Origin: an uncultured Pseudomonadota bacterium
Lineage (GTDB): Bacteria; Pseudomonadota; Gammaproteobacteria; Burkholderiales; SG8-39
Direction: 5' to 3'
DNA: 17,729 nucleotides
Assembly: GCA_903864555.1 (NCBI GenBank)
Contig: CAIPGJ010000571.1
Location: 1-17,729 of the forward strand
A program made the position numbers and the translations under genes. Of the stretch, positions 8,401 to 15,731 are shown piece after piece (position 1 is the first letter of the stretch; the number at the start of each line of letters is the position of its first letter). Below the pieces are notes generated by a model. That model saw nothing but the letters and a program-made list of their open reading frames with translations. It was not told where the DNA came from and did no database searches.

Positions 8401-10401
8401 TCATGAAATGTCCGCGTCCACCAGATTGCCGTAGGTTTCCATCCACTCGCGGCGCTGCGAGGCATTTTCCTTGGCCATCATCATTTCGAACACGCCGGCA
8501 TCGGTTTCCTTCGGCCCGACGCCATCGGCCTCCACACCCACCGGCAACATGCGCCGCGTGTCCGGGTTCAGCGTGGTCTCCCAGAGTTGCTCCGGACTCA
8601 TCTCGCCCAGGCCCTTGAAGCGGCTGACCGTCCAGCTGCCTTCGCGCACGCCCTCGTCGGCGAGCTTGGCCTGCATGGCATCCAGCTCCGCCAGATCCAG
8701 CGCATACAGCTTGCGTGCCGGACGGCCCTTGCCAGCACCGGGCACATCAATGCGGAACAAAGGCGGTTGAGCCACATACACCCGGCTGGCCGCGATGAGC
8801 TTGGGGAAATGCCGGAAGAACAGCGTCAGCAGCAGCACCTGGATGTGAGAGCCGTCCACATCGGCATCCGCCAGGATGACGATCTTGTGATAGCGCAGCC
8901 CCGAGAGGTCGGCATTGTCAGTGGCACGATGCGGGTCCACACCGATGGCCAGCGAGATGGCCTCGATTTCCTTGTTGGCAAACAGCGTCTCTGGCTGGTC
9001 CTGCCAGGTGTTCTTCGGCTTGCCTTTCAGCGGCAGCACCGCCTGGAACTCCTTGTCCCGCGCCTGCTTGGCAGAACCGCCGGCCGAATCCCCTTCGACG
9101 ATGAAGAGCTCATTGCGCTCCGGGTCATCCGAGGCGCAGTCCGTGAGCTTTCCAGGCAGCACCGCCACCCCGCTCGACTTGCGGCGCTCCACTTTCTGCG
9201 CGGCACGGGTACGAGCCAGCGCCTGGCGTATGCAAAGTTCGGCGATGCGCTTGCCCTCGTCGACGTGCTGGGACAACCACAGTTCGAAGGGATCGCGCAC
9301 CATCTGCGACACCAGCTTCACGGCATCGCGGGAGATCAGCTCGTTCTTCACCTGGCCCTTGAACTGCGGATCCAGCATCTTCACAGCCAAAACATAGGAG
9401 GCACGCGACCAGACGTCTTCCGGCACCAGTTTCAGGCCGCGCTGCCCCATCTCGTGGTGCTCGATGAAATTGCGGATCGCCGCATACACGCCCTCGCGCA
9501 GGCCGGCCACGTGCGTGCCGCCATGCCGCGTCGGAATCATGTTGACGTAGGACTCGGCCACCACCTCGCCTTCCGAGATCCAGGCCAGCGCCCACAGTGC
9601 GCCTTCACCTTCGGCAAAGTTGTCCGACTCCGACTGCGCCGTGATGTAGCGCTCGCCGAGGAAACTCTCGGCCACCGGCGCCAGACCGACAATGGCTTCG
9701 CGAAAATAGCCCTTCACACCTTCCGGGAAATGCCAGGTCTGCATCTCCGTTCGGCCGCCCTTCTCGATCCCCAGGCTGAAACACACCCCGGGCAGCAACA
9801 TGGCCTTGGCCCGTATCAGGGCGGCGATGTCCGCCGCAACGATTTTGGGGGAATCAAAATACTTCGGATCGGGCCAGAAACGGATCATCGTGCCGGATTC
9901 CCGCGGCCCGATACTACTCACCTTCTTCAGCGGCTCCTTGAGTGCGCCGTTGTCGCCGAACACCAGGCGGTGATGGGCGCCGTCCCGCTTGACCTCGACT
10001 TCCAGGCGAGTGGACAAGGCGTTCGGGACACACACCCCCACTCCGTGCAGGCCACCGGCGATGCGGTAGACCGACTCCTTGTCGGTCTTGCGGAACTTGC
10101 CCCCGGAATGCAGCGTGGTGAAGATGACCTGCACCGCAGGCATCTTCTTCTTGGGATGAATGTCGACCGGGATGCCACGCCCGTCATCCTCGACCGAGGC
10201 CGAGCCATCCTCGTACAGCACCACCGTGACATTCTTGGCGAAGCCGGCCAGGCCCTCGTCCGAAGCGTTGTCGATGATCTCGACCAGCGCATGGTTGGGG
10301 TTGACCGGGTCGGTGTACATGCCCGGACGGTGCAGGATGGGCGACAGATCCTCGAGGATCTCGATATCCTCTGCGCTGTAACCCCTAGATTTTGTTGCCA
10401 T
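8401..10401 (-). CDS. parE: DNA topoisomerase IV subunit B (ParE)
   Basis: ParE is the ATPase subunit of topoisomerase IV and pairs with ParC encoded next. The GHKL ATPase domain shows EIIDNASDEG (Mg-binding Asn45), EDDGRGIP (Asp72, residues 71-78) and the lid GGLHGVGVCVPNALS (about 116-130). The transducer domain has TRHGGTHVAG (291-300). The Toprim domain has FIVEGDSAGGSAKQARD (433-449) and LADADVDGSHI (510-520). At 666 aa it is slightly longer than E. coli ParE (630 aa). Toprim residues PLKGKPKNTW and QARD favour ParE over GyrB (which has QGRD). The ATG at 10401 lacks a clear Shine-Dalgarno. A TATAGC box lies 13 bases upstream of it and could give a very short leader. Confidence 0.96.
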   Translation of the reverse strand: MATKSRGYSAEDIEILEDLSPILHRPGMYTDPVNPNHALVEIIDNASDEGLAGFAKNVTVVLYEDGSASVEDDGRGIPVDIHPKKKMPAVQVIFTTLHSGGKFRKTDKESVYRIAGGLHGVGVCVPNALSTRLEVEVKRDGAHHRLVFGDNGALKEPLKKVSSIGPRESGTMIRFWPDPKYFDSPKIVAADIAALIRAKAMLLPGVCFSLGIEKGGRTEMQTWHFPEGVKGYFREAIVGLAPVAESFLGERYITAQSESDNFAEGEGALWALAWISEGEVVAESYVNMIPTRHGGTHVAGLREGVYAAIRNFIEHHEMGQRGLKLVPEDVWSRASYVLAVKMLDPQFKGQVKNELISRDAVKLVSQMVRDPFELWLSQHVDEGKRIAELCIRQALARTRAAQKVERRKSSGVAVLPGKLTDCASDDPERNELFIVEGDSAGGSAKQARDKEFQAVLPLKGKPKNTWQDQPETLFANKEIEAISLAIGVDPHRATDNADLSGLRYHKIVILADADVDGSHIQVLLLTLFFRHFPKLIAASRVYVAQPPLFRIDVPGAGKGRPARKLYALDLAELDAMQAKLADEGVREGSWTVSRFKGLGEMSPEQLWETTLNPDTRRMLPVGVEADGVGPKETDAGVFEMMMAKENASQRREWMETYGNLVDADIS

Positions 10402-10520
10402 TGTCTGATGTGCCGCTATAGGTTGGGTGCATAACCGGAAGGGCGATGATAACCGCGATCAGGCCGCGCACGCACCTTCGGAACTGGATCTGCATGCAAG
10501 CCCTTGATTTGAAGAAACCT

Positions 10521-10862
10521 TCAGGCACCACCGTGCTTGCTGGCCAGAAAGGCGGCATCCTCGACCACCTTCATGGGACTGCCGCCCCAGAGCAATGACG
10601 CATAAAACGGCTCCACCAGCTTCGTGCCCACCAGGGAGCGCCACTGGTATTGATTGAGCATCACGATAGTGCCCGTCATTCCCATGTCGCCGATCAGCGT
10701 AAAGGTGGCCTGCAGAACCTCCTTGCCCGGCGGCTTGTCCCAGGTCGCCTCCTCGATGCGGGCGAGACTGCGCGGCACCTCACCTGGCAATACCGAATAG
10801 GAGCCCAGACATCCGTCGATGCTGCGCAGGGAACAGGCCAGTCGCTGGGCACGGGCTTGCAT
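10521..10862 (-). CDS. Hypothetical protein, 113 aa
   Basis: I do not recognise this family. Coding is supported by a strong ribosome-binding site (AGGAG, 10869-10873) six bases before the ATG, and by a protein-like composition with conserved-looking stretches such as TWDKPPGKEVLQATFTLIGDMG and EPFYASLLWGGSP. It has no signal peptide or obvious membrane helix, and two Cys close to the N-terminus (Cys10 and Cys18). It lies 119 bases upstream of parE on the same strand. It could be a remnant of a larger gene, but no broken continuation is visible upstream. The 242 bases between its start and the hairpin at 11105 hold nothing I can recognise. Confidence 0.6.
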   Translation of the reverse strand: MQARAQRLACSLRSIDGCLGSYSVLPGEVPRSLARIEEATWDKPPGKEVLQATFTLIGDMGMTGTIVMLNQYQWRSLVGTKLVEPFYASLLWGGSPMKVVEDAAFLASKHGGA

Positions 10863-11104
10863 GAAAGGCTCCTGGCAACGGGCAATCGGGCCATTCTACG
10901 CCGGGCCGCAGAAAGCCTTTCCCACGCCGTTCTGCACCCACAAACCACTGACCACCATCGAGCTCAGCAGCACTCCCGAGTGCCTTCCTGCTGAAGCCCC
11001 TTGAAAGCTTTGTCACGCGCATCGAGAGAAGCTGGTCCGTGAAGCCAAACTCGACCTGTCCCAGGCTGGCAGCTGATCCTGCAGCGTCTCGCCACAGACA
11101 AAGT

Positions 11105-11139
11105 CAACGGCCCGGGACAGAAGAGGCCCCGGGCCGTTG
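11105..11139 (-). terminator. Hairpin terminator after the CMD-family gene
   Basis: A perfect 12-bp stem (CAACGGCCCGGG with CCCGGGCCGTTG) closes an 11-base loop, starting 18 bases beyond the stop codon at 11158. On the minus strand it is followed by ACTTTGTCTG, a weak U-rich tract. Its stem core is the same as that of the hairpin at 12908-12957. Confidence 0.75.
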
Positions 11140-11157
11140 TCATTTGAAGCTGCCGGA

Positions 11158-11709
11158 CTACAGCGGCTTGAGCGGGATAGGCTCGCCTTCGGGCAGGGCC
11201 TTTCTGTCCACGTTGAGGATGAAGGCGACCATGGTGTAGTAGCCACAGGCGGCAATCAGGTCGACGACGCCGGGCTCGCCAAACTGCTTGATGCCCCGTT
11301 CGTAGGTGGCATCGCTCAGCCCGCCGGACTTGTGCAATTCGGTGCACAGGTCATAGACCATGGCTTCGTCGTCGGCCATCCCGGCCGGACGGCGGCCCTC
11401 GGCGAGGTCGTCGGCGATGGCCGGATTGAGGCCTTCCTTGACCGCCAGGCGCCGGTGGGCAAACCACTCATATTGCGAAGTCCACTGGCGCGCCGTGATG
11501 ATGATGGCGAATTCCATGAGACGCTGCGGCAGCGTGCTGCCGAAACGGATATAGGCGCCCAATGCCTGGGCGCGGTCGGCCAGATCCGGGCAACGCAACA
11601 GCGCGTTGAACGGGCCGCGTACCCCGCCGCGCGGGCCATCGGCAATGCTGCGATAAACCTTGCGCTGGGCCTCGCTCATGTCACCGTCTGTCAGTTCCTT
11701 GAAACGCAC
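11158..11709 (-). CDS. Carboxymuconolactone decarboxylase (CMD)-family protein
   Basis: The product (183 aa) belongs to the CMD/AhpD-like helical superfamily. It has an N-terminal lead-in (MSEAQRKVYRSIADGPRGGVRGPFNALL), the core helix RLMEFAIIITARQWTSQYEWFAHRRLAVKEGL with Glu81 and His85, and a second helical half (DEAMVYDLCTEL and later GVVDLIAACGYYTMVAFILNV). The CxxC pair of AhpD-type peroxidases is absent, so a decarboxylase- or lactone-type role is more likely than alkylhydroperoxidase. I chose GTG at 11709 because AGGGGGAG lies 4 bases upstream. An in-frame ATG at 11802 would add 31 unlike residues. It is divergent from the FAH-family gene with a 190-base shared upstream region, which suggests joint regulation. 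Confidence 0.85.
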   Translation of the reverse strand: MRFKELTDGDMSEAQRKVYRSIADGPRGGVRGPFNALLRCPDLADRAQALGAYIRFGSTLPQRLMEFAIIITARQWTSQYEWFAHRRLAVKEGLNPAIADDLAEGRRPAGMADDEAMVYDLCTELHKSGGLSDATYERGIKQFGEPGVVDLIAACGYYTMVAFILNVDRKALPEGEPIPLKPL

Positions 11710-11899
11710 TTTTCTCCCCCTATGGCGTGTGGAAATGGATGAACCCCTGTCTTCACGCGAGTGTAGCAGCGACCGGACCGTGAATTGCAGGCGGCACTTC
11801 ACCGCCTTTGCGGCCCGTGCCCGGTCGTGGCATCATCGCCCGGCCATGACCCGTGCAACCGCCCGGGCCCCGCACAGGAACACACGAGGAGGAGACCAC

Positions 11900-12829
11900 A
11901 TGAAGATCCTGTTTTTCGACGACTACAAGCTCGGGGTACTGAAGGGCGACAGCGTGGTGGATGTGTCCGCCATCGTCAGCAGCATTCCCAAACTGGGACC
12001 GCATGACGTGATCAACGGGTTGATCGAGCGCTGGGACGAGTTCCGCAAGCCGATCGAGGCCGCAGTGGCTGCCGGCAAAGGCGTGCCCCTGTCCAGCGTG
12101 CGCCTCCGCGCACCGCTGCCGCGTCCGGTCAATATCGACTGCATGGCTGTCAACTACATGGAGGACGGCACCAAGAGCGAGCCCTCCCCCATCAATGCCT
12201 TCAACAAGGCACCCAGTTCCATCATCGGGCCCGGCGAAACCATGGTGTTTCCGGATGCGCCGGCCTCCAGCTTCGAAGGCGAAGCGGAAATTGCCGTGAT
12301 CATCGGCAAGCGTGCCAGCAACGTGAAGCCGGAAGATGCCATGAAGCATGTCTTCGGCTACATCAACTTCATCGACGGCTCTGCCCGCGGCCTGCCGCCT
12401 GCCGGCAACGTCTTCTTCCAGATGAAGTCGCGCGACACCTTCGCCCCGATCGGCCCCTACATCGTCACCGCCGACGAGATTGCCGATCCGCACAAGCTGC
12501 AGGTCAAGCTGTGGGTCAACGGCCGCCTGACGCAGAACTACAACACCAGCGACATGGCACACAACATCCCCAAGTGCATCGCCTGGGTGTCGGCCATCCA
12601 TACGCTGAACCCCGGCGACATCCTCGCCATGGGCACCAACCACCGCGGGCTCTCCAGCTTCCAGGACGGCGACAAGATCGAACTGGAAGTGGACGGCCTC
12701 GGGCGGCTGCATTTCTTCTGCAAGGACGACCTCAAGCGCACCTGGGCGCGCGAAACCCGCCTGGAGCGTGTCGAAAAGGGCCTGCCGGGCAATTCCCAGC
12801 AACTGACGGGCAAGTACGCCAAGCCCTGA
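11900..12829 (+). CDS. Fumarylacetoacetate hydrolase (FAH)-family protein
   Basis: This is a soluble enzyme of the FAH superfamily (309 aa). Members hydrolyse, decarboxylate or hydrate beta-diketo and 2-oxo acids made after aromatic ring cleavage. The metal site is visible as Glu128 and Glu130 (FEGEAEIAVIIGKRAS) and Asp159 (GYINFIDGSARG). The KSRDTFAPIGPYIVT segment (176-190) is a family signature. The C-terminal loop reads GTNHRGLSSFQDGD where many relatives have GTPxGVG, placing it in a distinct subgroup. ATG at 11900 is chosen because a strong AGGAGGAGA lies just upstream. The frame is open further upstream but without family similarity. The exact substrate is unknown. Confidence 0.88.
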   Translation: MKILFFDDYKLGVLKGDSVVDVSAIVSSIPKLGPHDVINGLIERWDEFRKPIEAAVAAGKGVPLSSVRLRAPLPRPVNIDCMAVNYMEDGTKSEPSPINAFNKAPSSIIGPGETMVFPDAPASSFEGEAEIAVIIGKRASNVKPEDAMKHVFGYINFIDGSARGLPPAGNVFFQMKSRDTFAPIGPYIVTADEIADPHKLQVKLWVNGRLTQNYNTSDMAHNIPKCIAWVSAIHTLNPGDILAMGTNHRGLSSFQDGDKIELEVDGLGRLHFFCKDDLKRTWARETRLERVEKGLPGNSQQLTGKYAKP

Positions 12830-12907
12830 AGCCTGCAATCGGGGGGACGGTTGATCACAATCAGCCCCTTTTCCAAATGATCGCGCAGGTTACCACCTGT
12901 AATTGAT

Positions 12908-12957
12908 CATAATGAGCAACGGCCCGCCGGTATCCCGGCGGGCCGTTGCTCATTATG
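12908..12957. terminator. Bidirectional hairpin terminator
   Basis: A perfect 23-bp inverted repeat (12908-12930 with 12935-12957) encloses only 4 bases (TATC). It starts with CATAATGAGC and has the core CAACGGCCCG/CGGGCCGTTG. It lies between the FAH-family gene (plus) and the amidohydrolase gene (minus), which converge here. The A/T-rich outer arm gives a U-containing tail on each strand, so it can end both transcripts. The stem is exact; termination is inferred. Confidence 0.85.
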
Positions 12958-12975
12958 GATGTGTGCGGGTATCGA

Positions 12976-14475
12976 CTAGCTTGCCGCAGCCACCCGCGCC
13001 AGTTCCTCCTTGGCAGCCTGTTCGACAGCGGTGCCCTTGAAGAAATCCGGATTCATCTTCCCGTGCAGCTGCACGATGTTGGAGAAGGTGAAATCGCGGA
13101 AATCCTGCTCGGTGAGGTGGCCGTGCTCCAGCGCCTCATACACCTCCGGCACCACTTCATCGATATGGTGCACATCCCAATGGCCGATGTCCGAGCTGAA
13201 CATGGCCTTGAGGCGCACCTTCAGCCTGGGATCGAAGGCGAACATGGTGGTGGGATCGTCCGCCTCGCAACCGAAATAGAAGTTGCGGCTGTACAGTTCG
13301 CGGATCTCGCGCTTGCTGGCGATGGGCCCGAGGTGGGCGAAGTCGTCGTAATGCTCCTTCTCCCGCTCGCTGAGGTACTGCGGGTCGGCATCGAACTTGT
13401 TCCACTCGATGCTGCGGAAGATTTCATCGACCTTGTCCTTCATGTGCGGGCCACCGTACTGCTCGATCAGCTTGCGCAACTCGCCCAGATCGAGATTCGA
13501 GGGACGCAGATTGGCCTGCATGGCCGGCCAGTTGCGCTTCTCCCAATGCCCCTGCAGATCGCAGCACAGCGAGGTGCCCCAGCCCATGCCGCCTTCGAGG
13601 AAGGCAAAGTTGAGTTCGGGAAAACGCTTCACCACCCCGCCCAGGAACACCGCCTTGGCGAAGGTGTGGTTGCCATTGGCGAAATGGTCGATGTGGTTGT
13701 AGACATCATTGGACCAGGACATGCGATCCACCCAGTCCCGGCTGCCGCCGTGGGCGGTGACGGCGATGCCGGTGTCCATGAAGGCCTGCCAGAGGGGATC
13801 ATAGTCATACTGGTTGTCCAGGCCCAGCGCCTCGATGTAGTACGGCAGGCGCTCGGGCTTGAGATAGTAGGCCGACTGGGTCGCTGCATCATCGGAGTTG
13901 CCGCCCTGGAAGGCGGGAATGGTGCGCGGGAAGGCGCCCACGATCATGACCGCGCGGATGCCCAGCTCCTTCTTGATGAAATGCAGCTCGTCGATGGCCT
14001 CCTTCGGCGTCAGCGGTGCCACCACGCCCACGGGGCAGAAGCGGTCCTCGTGGCCGGCAAAGTAATCGCGCGCCATGATGTTGTAGGCGCGCACCACGGC
14101 CTTGCGCATGTCCTCACCGGGCGTACGGTGGATGTTCAAGCCGATCGACGGATACATCATGGCGAAATCGATGCCAAGGTCATCCATGCGCGTGCGCAGC
14201 AGATTGGGCATCATGATGGCGGCCCGATCCTGCGTATGGGTGGGACTCAGCCACCAGGCCGCCCGGCGGATGCGCTGCTGGCGGCGTTGCTCATCGGTGG
14301 CGTCATACCATTTGCGATGGCCCTTGCTGAATTTCGCATAGGCGGCCGCCATGTCCGGCCCGGCGACCTGTCTCACGTACTCCAGCAGCACCGGCATCGA
14401 CTCCACCCAGTGGCCGTCGCCATCGACAATGGGATGGTTGAACCTGGCTCGTATCCTCCGCCCTTCGGATGTCAT
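12976..14475 (-). CDS. Amidohydrolase-family protein (ACMSD-like metal-dependent hydrolase)
   Basis: This is a TIM-barrel metal-dependent hydrolase or decarboxylase of the Amidohydro_2/ACMSD group (499 aa). Metal-site candidates are VDGDGHWVE (residues 17-25, with Asp18, Asp20 and His22), His242 in VTAHGG, Glu294 in AFLEGGMGW, and Asp429 in FSSDIGHWD. The first motif replaces the HxH of classical amidohydrolases. Relatives often act on ring-cleavage or carboxylated aromatic intermediates. ATG at 14475 is supported by AGGAGG 6-7 bases upstream; in-frame Mets upstream at 14499 and 14553 lack this. It converges on the FAH-family gene across a bidirectional terminator and is divergent from the FG-GAP gene. 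The substrate is unknown. Confidence 0.86.
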   Translation of the reverse strand: MTSEGRRIRARFNHPIVDGDGHWVESMPVLLEYVRQVAGPDMAAAYAKFSKGHRKWYDATDEQRRQQRIRRAAWWLSPTHTQDRAAIMMPNLLRTRMDDLGIDFAMMYPSIGLNIHRTPGEDMRKAVVRAYNIMARDYFAGHEDRFCPVGVVAPLTPKEAIDELHFIKKELGIRAVMIVGAFPRTIPAFQGGNSDDAATQSAYYLKPERLPYYIEALGLDNQYDYDPLWQAFMDTGIAVTAHGGSRDWVDRMSWSNDVYNHIDHFANGNHTFAKAVFLGGVVKRFPELNFAFLEGGMGWGTSLCCDLQGHWEKRNWPAMQANLRPSNLDLGELRKLIEQYGGPHMKDKVDEIFRSIEWNKFDADPQYLSEREKEHYDDFAHLGPIASKREIRELYSRNFYFGCEADDPTTMFAFDPRLKVRLKAMFSSDIGHWDVHHIDEVVPEVYEALEHGHLTEQDFRDFTFSNIVQLHGKMNPDFFKGTAVEQAAKEELARVAAAS

Positions 14476-14612
14476 CGCGTCCTCCTCGTTTGTGTCCATC
14501 TGTTTTCCAGTCGCAAGGTGCAGTGCAGCCACGCCGACTGCTGCCACTGGCATTCACCACGTCGCCAGGTGGCCTGCGGCGATCTTATCATCGGGACTTC
14601 CGCCCCTGGCTT

Positions 14613-14629
14613 GCAGAAAATTTCTCTGC
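14613..14629. promoter_or_regulatory. Candidate operator, imperfect 17-bp palindrome
   Basis: GCAGAAAATTTCTCTGC is symmetric about its central T with one mismatched pair. It is in the 212-base region between the divergent amidohydrolase and FG-GAP genes, where a shared regulator could bind. No regulator gene is in the window. Chance occurrence is quite possible. Confidence 0.25.
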
Positions 14630-14687
14630 CTCGGCTGCATGGGACTACACTCGTATCCATGCGGACAAGCCTGCCGTCACACTGAAC

Positions 14688-15605
14688 ATGCCGTTCATTC
14701 CCCGACCGAAACGCCAAGGCAGACATCATCTGACACTGGCATTGACACTCGCCAGCCTGCTGTTCTGCAGCGCTGCAGATACAGCGACCGGCATGCGGAT
14801 TTATGTTCTCCCCGCCGGTGAACCTCCGAGCATGGCCGTTCCATTGCCTCGCGGCGCACTGCCTGATACTCGCATAGGCCATGGCCGAAACGACATCAGC
14901 CGTGCCTGGCTCATATCACCGAGCAGACGGCTTTCGGGGGGCAGACTCGGCGACAATCTGGAGGCAACAGCCGTCAGCGTGACGGGCCGGGACCAGCTTG
15001 AATACCGATATGAACTCCCGGAGGACTCCGCTTTCGAGGACCTGCTGCCGCGCGTGCACGACATCAATGGCGACGGCCTGGATGAGATCATCCTGGTCCG
15101 CAGCCGCCGGGAGACCGGATCTTCCCTGTTGATTCTGGGAATCCGGGAAGGCAGGTTGCAGCCCATCGCCGAATCCCCGCCATTGCTCGCGCGTGAGCAA
15201 TGGATCAATCCGATCGGTATCGCAGACGTCGATGGGGACGGAAAACCGGAACTGCTGGCCGTGCACTCGCCGCACGGCAACGGCGTGCTCATGGAGTACC
15301 GACTCGAGGGGAACCGCCTGATCCCGATGCACAGCATCGACGGCGTTTCCAACCACGTTTTCGGTTCCCGAAACCAGGGTATGGCCGCGCTCATGGATGC
15401 CGATGGCGATGGCATCGCCGACGTATTGATTCCCTCCTCCGACCGGCGTCAGCTACGCGCCATCAGCTTCAACTCCGGGGTTCCGCTCGAATTTGCGCGC
15501 ATCACCCTGCCCGGTCCCGCCATGGGCGACTTCGAAGTTGCCGCCCCGGATATCCTCATCGTCCCGCTGGAAGATGGTCGCAAAGTGCGCATCGATTGGC
15601 GCTGA
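14688..15605 (+). CDS. Secreted FG-GAP/VCBS-repeat protein
   Basis: The predicted 305-aa protein begins with a basic stretch (RPKRQGRHH) and a hydrophobic segment (LTLALTLASLLF, about 15-26) with a plausible signal peptidase site after CSA (residue 29). It should be exported to the periplasm or beyond. The residue before Cys27 is Phe, so it lacks a good lipobox. Three calcium-binding-type loops are visible: DINGDGLDE (125-133), DVDGDGKPE (180-188) and DADGDGIAD (237-245), each followed by a short hydrophobic strand as in FG-GAP/VCBS beta-propellers. The Met at 14688 is chosen because it directly precedes the signal peptide, although no strong Shine-Dalgarno is seen. The function is unknown; such repeats usually mediate binding. 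Confidence 0.75.
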   Translation: MPFIPRPKRQGRHHLTLALTLASLLFCSAADTATGMRIYVLPAGEPPSMAVPLPRGALPDTRIGHGRNDISRAWLISPSRRLSGGRLGDNLEATAVSVTGRDQLEYRYELPEDSAFEDLLPRVHDINGDGLDEIILVRSRRETGSSLLILGIREGRLQPIAESPPLLAREQWINPIGIADVDGDGKPELLAVHSPHGNGVLMEYRLEGNRLIPMHSIDGVSNHVFGSRNQGMAALMDADGDGIADVLIPSSDRRQLRAISFNSGVPLEFARITLPGPAMGDFEVAAPDILIVPLEDGRKVRIDWR

Positions 15606-15731
15606 TCGATGGCCTGCCATCCTGCTTGCTGATCCGACCCGGACTCCGGGGATACCCGCCCCCCGCGCTGCGGGTGCCTCATTTCAGGCATGATGCCGGC
15701 TCTGACAGACCCGCACGCAGGAGGAGCAGGC

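Noticed and set aside
8587..10434. Long open frame on the plus strand opposite parE (615 codons)
   Set aside because: It mirrors parE, is rich in His/Arg/Gln as antisense frames of GC-rich genes are, and has no family motifs. parE is certain on the other strand.
11753..12838. Open frame on the minus strand opposite the FAH-family gene (361 codons)
   Set aside because: Antisense shadow. The plus-strand gene has clear family signatures and a strong ribosome-binding site.
12946..14685. Long open frame on the plus strand opposite the amidohydrolase (579 codons)
   Set aside because: Its sequence is a His/Val/Leu-rich antisense product without recognisable motifs. The minus-strand gene has metal-site motifs and a good ribosome-binding site.
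15653..15690. Small hairpins (ACCCGC/GCGGGT and TGCCT/AGGCA) between the FG-GAP and MmgE/PrpD genes
   Set aside because: Stems are only 5-6 bp with no U-tract, so a terminator call is not justified.
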